A program made the translations under genes and the position numbers. The notes below the pieces were generated by a model that was given only the letters and a program-made list of their open reading frames with translations, made no database searches and was not told the DNA's origin. From the NCBI GenBank assembly GCA_002399235.1, contig DHDH01000005.1, positions 1-22,276 on the forward strand: 22,276 nucleotides of DNA, given 5' to 3'. Source of the DNA: Firmicutes bacterium UBA4881. Lineage in GTDB: Bacteria; Bacillota; DTU065. Below, one piece after another: positions 15,169 to 22,276 of this stretch. The stretch's first letter is position 1; each line of letters begins with the position of its first letter.

Positions 15169-16515
15169 TTACTGCTTTTTAAATCTTTCTAAGACCTTTT
15201 CACCATTTTGAATCATGACGCTTAATATCTCATCATCTTCATCTTTAGCAGATGGTGCTATTTCGCGCACAGCATTTTGTACTTGAATAGTAGTGTTGCT
15301 TCTAATTACCTTCACTGGTAAACCTCTAGTCTCTGACTCTCTAATCTCTTGCGGCAATTTATTATATTGGCTTTTTAAAGTCAAGATCAGATCGGCATCC
15401 TTAATGTTGCGGACAACAACCAATGGCGCTTTAACCTCATCTATCGCGTCTAAAACCTTATTACGACTAACTCCATAGGGGTAAATGTTGCGAATAGTAC
15501 GAGTACGCCTTGGTAAAGATTGTTCTTTTTCTTCTACAATGATCTGCCCATCTTCTTCTCTTTTCCTGATCTCTTGATAAGCAGAGCCACCCTTTAATAA
15601 AGTATCAACTGCTTCACCAATGTTTTTTATGATGGCTAAGGTATTGCGATCTATTATCTCAATTACAGTTTCAAAAGTAGGTTCTTGTTTTCTTTCTAAG
15701 ATTGACTTTTGAGTTCCCCGGCGTCTAGCTTCTTCATCACCTAAAGTAACACTTTGAACTCCACCCACTAAATCTACTAGTGTCGGATTACTGATAAGAT
15801 TTTTTAAGGTGATACCATGGGCTGTGCCGATTAACATAACCCCTCTTTCTGCTATTGTTCTAGCAGCATCTGCTTCAAATGAATTGCCAATCTCATCGAT
15901 CACAACAACCTCAGGCATATGATTTTCTACAGCTTCGATCATCACCTGGTATTGTAAATCATGCCTTGGTACCTGCAGTCTTCTAGCTCTACCTATACCA
16001 GGGTGAGGTATGTCACCATCGCCACCAATTTCGTTTGATGTATCAACGATCACAACTCGCTTAGATTCTGCTAATTCTTTAGCGATCTCGCGAAGCATCG
16101 TGGTTTTGCCAACACCTGGTTTACCAAGTAATAACAGTGACCTGCCTTCTTTAATAATATCAGCAATAATATCAATTGTCCCTGATACTGCTCGCCCTAC
16201 ACGACAGGTCAGACCGATAATTTCACCTCGTCTATTTTTCAAAGCCGAAATTCGGTGTAAGGTTCTTTCTATTCCTGCTCTATTATCTGAGCCAAATTCG
16301 CCAATCATTTGAACTACTTGAGCTAGTTCTTCTCTAGTCACTGGTTCTTCAGCTAGATAAACAAAACTATCTGGATAACGTGCTTCTGGTGGCCTGCCTA
16401 AATCGAGAACTACCTCCAATAACTGCTCTCTTTGGGGAGTTTCTAGTGCTTTTTTAATGCGCTCGGGAAACACTCCTAAAAGTACATCGAGTTCGTCAGT
16501 AATCTGTCTTGCCAT
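15169..16515 (-). CDS. Ycf45/R3H-type AAA ATPase (SpoIIIAA-related)
   Basis: A 448-residue ATPase with Walker A GKPGVGKT (131-138) and Walker B VVVIDE (203-208), close to the type II/IV secretion-like ATPases typified by SpoIIIAA. The N-terminal ~110 residues (helical, ending HRISALKNRRGEIIGLTCRVGRAV) and the C-terminal region beginning NIYPYGVSRNKV (about residue 344) match Ycf45/R3H ATPases of cyanobacteria and Firmicutes. A clear R-x3-H motif is not visible at the C-terminus, so nucleic-acid binding through R3H is not demonstrated. The ATG at 16515 follows AAAGGGGTGG. It lies between the decarboxylase-like gene and tmk, where B. subtilis has no such gene. Function is not established; it is not spoIIIAA itself, which sits in the spoIIIA operon. 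Confidence 0.75.
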   Translation of the reverse strand: MARQITDELDVLLGVFPERIKKALETPQREQLLEVVLDLGRPPEARYPDSFVYLAEEPVTREELAQVVQMIGEFGSDNRAGIERTLHRISALKNRRGEIIGLTCRVGRAVSGTIDIIADIIKEGRSLLLLGKPGVGKTTMLREIAKELAESKRVVIVDTSNEIGGDGDIPHPGIGRARRLQVPRHDLQYQVMIEAVENHMPEVVVIDEIGNSFEADAARTIAERGVMLIGTAHGITLKNLISNPTLVDLVGGVQSVTLGDEEARRRGTQKSILERKQEPTFETVIEIIDRNTLAIIKNIGEAVDTLLKGGSAYQEIRKREEDGQIIVEEKEQSLPRRTRTIRNIYPYGVSRNKVLDAIDEVKAPLVVVRNIKDADLILTLKSQYNKLPQEIRESETRGLPVKVIRSNTTIQVQNAVREIAPSAKDEDDEILSVMIQNGEKVLERFKKQ

Positions 16516-16534
16516 ATCGCCACCCCTTTATCGC

Positions 16535-17950
16535 CTACTCGATTACATAAATATGCTCGGCACGCTCGTCTTCTAATCCTCTTAAAGGCCAACCTAGACT
16601 ACTATAGTATTGTGTCAATTCTACAACTTCCTTAGTAATCTCTTCTCCTGGCATAATTAGTGGTATACCGGGAGGATAGGGAATAATCATTTCTCTGGCT
16701 ATATAACCTATAGCTTCTTTTAGTTTAACTGGTTTAGCTGGGGAAAAAAAGGCTTCCTTCGGCGTTAATATGGCTTTTAGTCGTGGAAGAACCGGTAACT
16801 CTCTTCTTTTAATATTAGATTTCCTTTTTAAGGTAGCTATATCCTCTAAAGCTTCATATAAGGCATGTAATTCCTCATCTTTATGAGCTGGCGTAATAAT
16901 AAAGAGCACAAACTGTGGCTCAGCTAGTTCAGGCATAATTCCCCTCTTTCTGAGCTCATCTCTTAGTTCAAATCCATCTAAACCGATCTTAGTAGCTTTT
17001 ACCATTAATTTTAAAGGATCAAACTGCTTTATTTCTTTGCGGTCTTGGGGATTATAAACCTCCAAGCCTGGTATCATGGTTAAATCTTGCCGTAGTTTAT
17101 AAACCTTATCAATAAGCTCATCCCATCTATTAGCTTTCGCAGCTTCATATGCTCTAGCTGCATCTAAAGAAGCCCATAATAAAAAGTTGGGACTAGTGCT
17201 TTCTATTAATCCTAGAGCTCTAGCTATATTATGAACATCCTTTTCTTCTCGTACATGTAACCAAGAGCTCTGGGTCAGAGAAGAAAGAATCTTATGGGGA
17301 CTTTGCACAGTAGCTGTTACGCCTGGTCTTAATGCTCTTTGGGGTAGCTTCTTAGAAAAAGGGAAATGTGGGCCATGAGCTTCGTCAATCAAATTAGGGA
17401 CTCCTTTAAGAAGATAGTGATCTAAATCAGGGCAGAGCCCATAATAATTGGGGTATAGATGAAACGCTCCTGAGATGTTGGTGGCTTGTTTAAGCCAGGC
17501 TTCTTCGTTAGGGGATGTAGCTATACCCCAGTCCCGATCTATCTCTGGATAGACCCAGTTAGGCTTGGCACCGGACAATATTAAACCACCGATCGCTGAA
17601 CGGTGAACATTTCTCGGCATTAAGACCGTATCTTTATCTTTAAAAAATGCTAGAAACAGAGCTTGAATTCCTTCCGTTGTACCATTAACGAGAAAAAAGG
17701 AGCGAGTTGCACCATATAGTTCTGCTAGTAGTGCTTCTGCTTCTTTGCGTGGTACTTCATAATCATGACCTGATTCTGGGTGCTCTACCTCAGCTAAATC
17801 ACAAGCTAAAGCCTGCTGCCAAAAGTCCCTAAATTCTTCGCTAACCCCTCTCCCTTGTATATGTCCTGGGGTATGGAAGGGAATAATACCTTTTTTTACA
17901 TAGTTTCTTACAGCTTCTACAAAAGGAGAATCTTTTTGCTTATCTTTCAT
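16535..17950 (-). CDS. Orn/Lys/Arg decarboxylase family PLP enzyme
   Basis: A 471-residue fold type I PLP enzyme related to bacterial lysine, ornithine and arginine decarboxylases and to B. subtilis YaaO, which sits at the same place before tmk. Visible features are FHTPGH near residue 25, the cofactor-binding FLVNGTTEGIQA near 86, DEAHG with Asp189 and His192, and the Schiff-base Lys220 in QSPHK. It lacks the N-terminal wing domain of inducible decarboxylases, as expected for this ~470-residue class. The substrate cannot be told; arginine or lysine decarboxylation toward polyamines is plausible. The start at 17950 has AGGTGAT close upstream and lies 13 bases after the gin stop; the longer frame to 17986 overlaps gin. 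Confidence 0.88.
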   Translation of the reverse strand: MKDKQKDSPFVEAVRNYVKKGIIPFHTPGHIQGRGVSEEFRDFWQQALACDLAEVEHPESGHDYEVPRKEAEALLAELYGATRSFFLVNGTTEGIQALFLAFFKDKDTVLMPRNVHRSAIGGLILSGAKPNWVYPEIDRDWGIATSPNEEAWLKQATNISGAFHLYPNYYGLCPDLDHYLLKGVPNLIDEAHGPHFPFSKKLPQRALRPGVTATVQSPHKILSSLTQSSWLHVREEKDVHNIARALGLIESTSPNFLLWASLDAARAYEAAKANRWDELIDKVYKLRQDLTMIPGLEVYNPQDRKEIKQFDPLKLMVKATKIGLDGFELRDELRKRGIMPELAEPQFVLFIITPAHKDEELHALYEALEDIATLKRKSNIKRRELPVLPRLKAILTPKEAFFSPAKPVKLKEAIGYIAREMIIPYPPGIPLIMPGEEITKEVVELTQYYSSLGWPLRGLEDERAEHIYVIE

Positions 17951-17963
17951 AATATCACCTGCA

Positions 17964-18149
17964 TTAACCTCTAAGGCTTGCTTCAATAATCTCGCGAGAC
18001 AGTGGTCTTAGTTTATCAACTACCTCGCTATACTCGTTTTTCTTAGGATCAGTTATGGTCAATGCCTTTTCGCAAAAAGTGCAAATTGAGTATTCACCAA
18101 TGACAATAACTGCTTCTTTTTCTTCTCCACAAAGTAAACATTTAGACAT
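17964..18149 (-). CDS. gin: Sigma-G inhibitor Gin/CsfB family protein
   Basis: A 61-residue zinc-binding protein with two CxxC pairs (Cys4/Cys7 and Cys23/Cys26) spaced as in Gin/CsfB. In B. subtilis Gin binds and silences the late forespore sigma factor G until engulfment is complete, and csfB lies just upstream of xpaC-yaaN-yaaO-tmk. Here the decarboxylase follows directly, without xpaC or yaaN. Its presence indicates a spore former. The ATG at 18149 has AGGTG ten bases upstream. A TATACT box lies about 30 bases before the start, close behind the por terminator, but its -35 is weak, and a forespore sigma promoter cannot be excluded. Confidence 0.8.
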   Translation of the reverse strand: MSKCLLCGEEKEAVIVIGEYSICTFCEKALTITDPKKNEYSEVVDKLRPLSREIIEASLRG

Positions 18150-18200
18150 TGACTGACCACACCTGCCTTTAAATTAGTATAATTTTTTTCATATGTATCA

Positions 18201-18229
18201 AAAGGGATCGGCCAAAGACCGATCCCTTT
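18201..18229 (-). terminator. Hairpin terminator of the por operon
   Basis: A perfect 11-base stem (AAAGGGATCGG with CCGATCCCTTT) with a 7-base loop begins a few bases after the porB stop. The U-run after it on the minus strand is short (TTTTGA). It separates the por operon from gin. Confidence 0.82.
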
Positions 18230-18233
18230 ATTA

Positions 18234-19166
18234 TTACATGGTTTCGCCGCAACGAGCAAGTATCTGTTCCCAGCGCTTGTCGACTTCTTCTTGAGCAGCT
18301 GCGATAACAGCTTTGCCCTCTTCACCTCTAAAGAGATGCTTGAAGCGAGCTTGTAGTTTCATCCACTCTTCGATGTTTGGCTTGTTCTTTGGCTTGTAGG
18401 TAAGCTTCCAAACGCCATTCTCAACTTCAAACAATGGCCAGAAGCAACTATCGACCATCATCTGTGCTAGATCAACAGTATTTTCTGGATTGAAACCCCA
18501 ACCTAAACGGCAAGGAGATAGAACGTTGAGGAATTTTGGTCCTTTAATTGAGAATGCTTTTTGAGCCTTCTCAATGAGGTCTCTATAGTTAGAGACAGAA
18601 GCTTGAGCAACATAAGGAATATGGTGCGAAGCCATAATTTCTGCTAAATCCTTACGATATTGTTTTTTACCTGTAGAGACTTTACCTGCAGGTGTTGTAG
18701 TGGTATTTGCACCTTGAGGTGTAGCAGATGATCTTTGGATACCAGTGTTCATATAAGCACCATTATCATAACAGACATAAAGCATATTATGACCGCGCTC
18801 CATGGCGCCAGACAAAGACTGGAAGCCGATATCATAGGTACCACCGTCGCCACCAAAGGCTACAAAGTTGATATCATCATCGATCTTACCTTGCTTTTTA
18901 AGTGACTCAAATGCTGCTTCTACACCAGAGATAGTAGCTGCGGAGTTCTCAAAAGCATTATGAATGAAGTTTACGTTCCAAGCAGTGTAAGGGTAGATGG
19001 AAGTGGTAACTTCCAAACAGCCAGTGGCACTGCCAACAACAACAGGCTTATCAGAAGCCATAAGGACCTGACGCACAACAATCGGAGCGGCACAACCGGC
19101 ACAAGCACGGTGACCAGCTGATAGTGCAGGTTCCTTGGCTGAAAGCGCTTTAAGATTTACTGCCAT
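18234..19166 (-). CDS. porB: Pyruvate:ferredoxin oxidoreductase, beta subunit
   Basis: A 310-residue thiamine diphosphate-binding subunit of four-subunit pyruvate synthase, which interconverts pyruvate and CoA with acetyl-CoA, CO2 and reduced ferredoxin. The TPP/Mg site is visible as GGDGG (105-109) followed by DNGAYMNTG (134-142). Cluster-ligand cysteines are Cys22, Cys25, Cys50 and Cys219. The stretch YPYTAWNVNFIHNAFEN (58-74) is typical of pyruvate rather than branched-chain enzymes. It starts 13 bases after porA with GGAGGTGA in front, and is the last gene of the operon before the terminator. Confidence 0.96.
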   Translation of the reverse strand: MAVNLKALSAKEPALSAGHRACAGCAAPIVVRQVLMASDKPVVVGSATGCLEVTTSIYPYTAWNVNFIHNAFENSAATISGVEAAFESLKKQGKIDDDINFVAFGGDGGTYDIGFQSLSGAMERGHNMLYVCYDNGAYMNTGIQRSSATPQGANTTTTPAGKVSTGKKQYRKDLAEIMASHHIPYVAQASVSNYRDLIEKAQKAFSIKGPKFLNVLSPCRLGWGFNPENTVDLAQMMVDSCFWPLFEVENGVWKLTYKPKNKPNIEEWMKLQARFKHLFRGEEGKAVIAAAQEEVDKRWEQILARCGETM

Positions 19167-19179
19167 TTGATGTCACCTC

Positions 19180-20358
19180 CTACTCTCTCACGCCTAGATG
19201 GTTGAGCATAGGTAGCTGCTCGCCCTTTACTAGGCGCTCTAGATCTGCGTAAACGCTGGCAATATCTTCGGGCATGACATCTCTACCACCAAGGCCATAA
19301 ACATAGCTTACCATCTTGGGTCTGACATCATGATCATATAGGCTAGCACGAATATCTCTAAAGAGAGGACCACCGAAATCAGCAAATGATTCAGCACGGT
19401 CCATGATAGCTACAGCCTTAGTATTAGCTAATGCCTTAGCAATCTCTTCCTTAGGGAATGGACGGAAGACACGGATTTTTACGAGACCGGCTTTGACGCC
19501 TTTCTCTCTTAATCCATCGATAACAACTTTAGCTGTACCAGTGGCAGAACCTATCGCAACAATAGCGATCTCGGCATCTTCCATGCGGTACTCTTCGATC
19601 ATGTCATAGCTGCGGCCTGTGAGTTTCTCCCATTCCTTAGCTACATCACGAATAACAGCAGCTGAATTTTTCATGGCTTCAGCTTGTTGCTTTTTGTGTT
19701 CAAAGTAGAAGTCTTGGAGATCAAGTGGTCCCATTGTAATAGGATTCTTGACGTCAAGAAGACTATAATTTGCTTTATGCTCGCCAATAAACTTACGAAC
19801 AGTATCATCATCTTCCATTTCGATAACTTCCATACCATGGCTGATGATAAAGCCATCCATACATACCATTACTGGCAATTGAATTTCGCTGTGCTCAGCA
19901 ACACGCATAGCTTGAATCAAGTTATCATAAGCTTCTTGGCTGTTCTCAGAATAAATCTGTATCCAGCCAGAATCTCTTGCACCCATAGTATCACTGTGGT
20001 CGCAGTGGATATTAATAGGTCCACTTAACGCACGGTTAACTACTGGCATAACAATTGGTAATCTCATGGAAGCAGCAATATAAACAACCTCCCACATGTA
20101 GGCAAGACCATTAGCTGAGGTTGCTGTCATAGCACGTGCACCTGCTGCGGAAGCACCAATGGTGGCGCTCATTGCACTGTGCTCACTTTCAACAGTAACA
20201 AATTCTGTATTCACTTTTCCGTCGGCAACGCTGTTGGAGAATAGCTGCACAATCTCTGTTTGCGGAGTGATTGGGTAAGCAGCAACTACGTCAGGGTTAA
20301 TCTGACGCATTGCTTCTGCCATAGCTTCGTTGCCGGTTAGGGAATGGCGAATCTTCAT
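19180..20358 (-). CDS. porA: Pyruvate:ferredoxin oxidoreductase, alpha subunit
   Basis: A 392-residue subunit holding the pyrimidine-binding half of the thiamine site and the transketolase C-terminal-like domain. Motifs are AAYPITPQTEI near residue 26, TVESEHSAMSATIGA near 54, TSANGLAYMWE near 78, and MPVVNRALSGPINIHCDHSD near 103. Such subunits pair with beta in the cytoplasm. It starts 33 bases after porD with AAGGGGG upstream. The gamma-delta-alpha-beta order is the one common to archaea, Thermotoga and many Clostridia, unlike the single-chain enzyme of other clostridia. The sequence alone cannot exclude a related 2-oxoacid, but pyruvate is most likely. Confidence 0.96.
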   Translation of the reverse strand: MKIRHSLTGNEAMAEAMRQINPDVVAAYPITPQTEIVQLFSNSVADGKVNTEFVTVESEHSAMSATIGASAAGARAMTATSANGLAYMWEVVYIAASMRLPIVMPVVNRALSGPINIHCDHSDTMGARDSGWIQIYSENSQEAYDNLIQAMRVAEHSEIQLPVMVCMDGFIISHGMEVIEMEDDDTVRKFIGEHKANYSLLDVKNPITMGPLDLQDFYFEHKKQQAEAMKNSAAVIRDVAKEWEKLTGRSYDMIEEYRMEDAEIAIVAIGSATGTAKVVIDGLREKGVKAGLVKIRVFRPFPKEEIAKALANTKAVAIMDRAESFADFGGPLFRDIRASLYDHDVRPKMVSYVYGLGGRDVMPEDIASVYADLERLVKGEQLPMLNHLGVRE

Positions 20359-20391
20359 TCTTATAATCCCCCTTCCGAAACTTTTAAGGAG

Positions 20392-20706
20392 TTATTCTTC
20401 TTCGCTTTGGGCAATCATTGTAAGAGCTTTAACTTTATCAGGACATACATTGGCACAGATGCCACAGCCTTTGCAATGGTCATAATCTATACCGATAACT
20501 TTACCGTCTTTAACCATGATGGATGCATCTGGACAGTAAATCCAGCAGCGTAAGCAATTAATACACTTTTTCTCATCATGGATAGGTTTGCGAGTTCTCC
20601 AGTCACCGGTTTTAAACTCCTGGGCAGTACCTGCTGTAGGAATGATACCTGCCACGGGAATCTCTTTCCAAGTAGCACCAGCTGGAATCACTTTCTTCTC
20701 GCTCAT
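20392..20706 (-). CDS. porD: Pyruvate:ferredoxin oxidoreductase, delta (ferredoxin) subunit
   Basis: A 104-residue protein with two 4Fe-4S cluster motifs: Cys48, 51, 54, then 58 before Pro (CINCLRCWIYCP), and Cys78, 81, 84, 88 (CKGCGICANVCP). It carries electrons from the thiamine site to ferredoxin. The N-terminal ~40 residues before the clusters (with GDWRTRKP) are typical of PorD. Its ATG shares a base with the porC stop (TAATG), so synthesis is coupled to porC. Confidence 0.95.
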   Translation of the reverse strand: MSEKKVIPAGATWKEIPVAGIIPTAGTAQEFKTGDWRTRKPIHDEKKCINCLRCWIYCPDASIMVKDGKVIGIDYDHCKGCGICANVCPDKVKALTMIAQSEEE

Positions 20707-21287
20707 TAGCTTAGCACCTCCTCAAAGGATCTCTGAATAGCTTTGAGGTTTCTGTCAATTAGTTCTGGTTTATTACGGAACTTAATTGTCAGCTTACTAC
20801 GGATGGCATTTAAGGCTTCTTCCACAGGCAACACATTAGTTACCTTAATAAGAGCACCTAACATTGGTGTGTTGGGGAAGTTACCGCCAACTTCTTCTTT
20901 GGAGATCTTTGAAGCATCTACAGTGTAGATTCTAATGTTCTTACCATCAAGACTTAGCTTCTGCTTCCAATCAGCAGGAGTTTCTGAAGTATTGATTAAG
21001 ATAGCTCCACCATCCAAAATGCCATTTGTAAAGTCAACAGCACCAAGGAAGGTTGGGTCAAGAACAACAACATATTTAGGGTTCTGTACGCTGCAATGGA
21101 GACGGATAGGATTGTTGCTAATGCGGTTGTATGCTGTAACCGGTGCACCCATGCGTTCTGGGCCGTACTCGGGGAATGCCTGTACGTATTTGCCGGCTTC
21201 TGCGGCAGATTCACCCATTAGCAAGGCAGCGGTTTTGGCACCCTGTCCACCGCGACCATGCCAGCGGATTTCGAGGATTTCTGCCAT
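20706..21287 (-). CDS. porC: Pyruvate:ferredoxin oxidoreductase, gamma subunit
   Basis: A 193-residue gamma subunit, first gene of the operon. It has the family's opening IRWHGRGGQGAKTAA (7-21), then QAFPEYGPERMGAPV near residue 36, which together form the CoA-side domain. The ATG at 21287 follows a strong GGAGGTAGAG ribosome site. A long folded leader precedes it (21288-21509). The subunit is normal in length with no missing motif seen. Confidence 0.95.
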   Translation of the reverse strand: MAEILEIRWHGRGGQGAKTAALLMGESAAEAGKYVQAFPEYGPERMGAPVTAYNRISNNPIRLHCSVQNPKYVVVLDPTFLGAVDFTNGILDGGAILINTSETPADWKQKLSLDGKNIRIYTVDASKISKEEVGGNFPNTPMLGALIKVTNVLPVEEALNAIRSKLTIKFRNKPELIDRNLKAIQRSFEEVLS

Positions 21288-21509
21288 TTTCTCTACCTCC
21301 TATTAACATTTTCTGCCTAAATAGGCATAAAAAAAACCACGGAAATAACACAGTACACCTAAGGTGCAGAGAAACTGTGTCGAAAGTCAGTGGACCACAG
21401 ACGCTTAGTGTTTGATAAATACTGAATACATGAACAACTGACACCACTAACCGTTTATAGTTTCTCCACATCCTCATATATTCCTGCTAAAATATAGCTT
21501 CCTTTGTCT
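21288..21509 (-). promoter_or_regulatory. Structured leader / intergenic region upstream of porCDAB
   Basis: This 222-base gap has no gene. On the minus strand GAGAAACT (21466-21459) pairs with AGTTTCTC (21376-21369), enclosing TTAGTG and CACTAA as a second stem. The 3' strand of the first stem can alternatively join a hairpin of ACACAGT with ACTGTGT, enclosing GCACC/GGTGT. A run of eight U lies about ten bases beyond it, then a small hairpin TGCCT/AGGCA just before the ribosome site. This looks like a transcribed leader with two possible folds, but no known riboswitch class was recognised and no clear promoter was found. Confidence 0.4.
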
Positions 21510-22127
21510 TTAATTAGACAGAGATTGCCATATTTTTTGCAGATCCATATCCAGCTCCTTAAGCTTGCCAGAGTTTAAAACCTCATGCAAGTCGTTTTGG
21601 GCTGGCGCATTGGCAGATACTAATAAAAGACGAACCTGATAAGCTAAAGGGAAATAACCGTTTATAATCGCTTTAACTTCTTTATAGTTACGGGGATACT
21701 TTTTTTCGGCAATAGCTAATAAATAAGCACTATAGTTTCTAGCATCCTTCTTGTTTGATTCATTCATCGATAAAGGTGTATCTAATCTAAGACGTAAAGT
21801 TGATTTTTTCTCTTCGAAGTTTATTTTATTTATAATACTCAGGTAATCTTTCCTTATGGCGATGAAATCTGCAAGTAGTTCGTCACATATTTTTTCTGTT
21901 GTACTTCCCTCTGATAGTAGGATAAGGTTTTCTGCTAGTAAATTCAAGTATTCTTTTTGTGCAATAGCTACCAGAATAAGACCTTCTTGGTTTGAGGTCT
22001 CTCCTAATTTCTTGGCTAACTCTAGATCATTGTTAAGAATAGCTTTGTGTATATCATTGAGAGAATCAGCCATAAGCGGGTATGCCAGTATAATGAAAAC
22101 TAACATACACAACCATGTTTTTTTCAT
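21510..22127 (-). CDS. Secreted protein of unknown function
   Basis: A 205-residue protein not recognised as any family. The first ~20 residues are a signal peptide (MKKT, a hydrophobic core WLCMLVFIILAYPL, then MADS, with likely cleavage after Ala), and there is no lipobox Cys, so it is probably released or wall-associated. The mature part is predicted helical and Lys/Glu/Leu-rich with no Cys and no catalytic motif. The ATG at 22127 follows CGGAGGTGAG and was preferred over the longer frame to 22160, although that start also has a ribosome-like AGGAGGG at a long distance. It has its own promoter. It is not obviously related to the por operon after it. Confidence 0.7.
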   Translation of the reverse strand: MKKTWLCMLVFIILAYPLMADSLNDIHKAILNNDLELAKKLGETSNQEGLILVAIAQKEYLNLLAENLILLSEGSTTEKICDELLADFIAIRKDYLSIINKINFEEKKSTLRLRLDTPLSMNESNKKDARNYSAYLLAIAEKKYPRNYKEVKAIINGYFPLAYQVRLLLVSANAPAQNDLHEVLNSGKLKELDMDLQKIWQSLSN

Positions 22128-22210
22128 GTTCTCACCTCCGCTATATGGCCAATTCAGCATAATTAGTAGGATCCCTCCTGCTAACCCGGAAAAAAACCAA
22201 ACTAATTTTA

Positions 22211-22238
22211 ACCATACAGCTTCTTAAAAACATGACAA
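22211..22238 (-). promoter_or_regulatory. Promoter of the secreted-protein gene
   Basis: On the minus strand TTGTCA (22238-22233) and TATGGT (22216-22211) are 16 bases apart, a reasonable sigma-A promoter about 85 bases before the start codon. Confidence 0.55.
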
Positions 22239-22240
22239 TA

Positions 22241-22263
22241 CCCCTCAGGTATAACCTGAGGGG
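22241..22263 (-). terminator. Terminator-like hairpin at the right edge
   Basis: Perfect 10-base arms CCCCTCAGGT and ACCTGAGGGG surround ATA. A broken U-run (TATTGTCATGTTTTT) follows on the minus strand. It probably ends a gene beyond the window, directly before the secreted-protein promoter. The opposite strand is possible but less likely. Confidence 0.6.
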
Positions 22264-22276
22264 CTAAATTAGATCC

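Noticed and set aside
18059..18325. 88-residue minus-strand frame across porB end and gin
   Set aside because: It is out of frame with both real genes and runs through the por terminator hairpin.
1..22276. CRISPR arrays, tRNA or rRNA genes
   Set aside because: No regularly spaced repeats and no tRNA or rRNA signatures were seen; the only tRNA-related element is the T-box.

Overview
The window looks like chromosomal DNA of a low-GC, endospore-forming, anaerobic Firmicute, most likely class Clostridia. Three things support this: a Gin-type (anti-sigma-G) gene, the conserved tmk-yaaQ-yaaR-holB-yaaT-rsmI-metS-tatD gene order known from Bacillus subtilis and relatives, and a four-subunit pyruvate:ferredoxin oxidoreductase. 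Nearly everything lies on the minus strand except two membrane permease genes. I do not assign a genus.

Left third (1-7660) is accessory. The window opens with the N-terminal part of an ISL3-like transposase running off the left edge. After a gene-free stretch with a structured leader comes a plus-strand pair of ABC-2 permeases (715-2300) with no ATPase gene beside them. Facing them is a minus-strand operon of two half-size type I ABC exporters and an alpha/beta hydrolase (6667 down to 2371). Next is a scar at 6993-7598, where the zinc-finger N-terminus of a second transposase-type protein is fused in frame to the C-terminal half of an ABC ATPase, with a strong terminator after it.

Middle (7829-18149) is core. 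Read in the direction of transcription (right to left) it holds gin, an Orn/Lys/Arg decarboxylase-family protein, a Ycf45/R3H-type AAA ATPase, tmk, yaaQ (darA, c-di-AMP receptor), yaaR, holB, yaaT (ricT) and rsmI. Then follow a Met-specific T-box leader, metG and tatD. Most genes overlap or are separated by a few bases, so they are probably co-transcribed, with likely control points at a terminator after yaaR and at the T-box. Compared with B. subtilis, yabA, yabB, yazA and abrB are missing between yaaT and metS.

Right part (18201-22276) is energy metabolism. porC-porD-porA-porB (gamma, delta, alpha, beta) form a compact operon ending in a hairpin terminator. A folded ~220-base leader with a poly-U run precedes it. 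Upstream is a gene for a small secreted protein of unknown function with its own promoter and a terminator-like hairpin in front.

Several annotated starts were moved downstream of the longest ORF to codons with a clear Shine-Dalgarno sequence (second ABC exporter, metG, yaaQ, decarboxylase, secreted protein). No rRNA, tRNA or CRISPR array was seen. The most interesting unexplained items are the chimeric transposase/ABC ORF, the possible translational attenuator before the ATPase-less permease pair, and the structured por leader.
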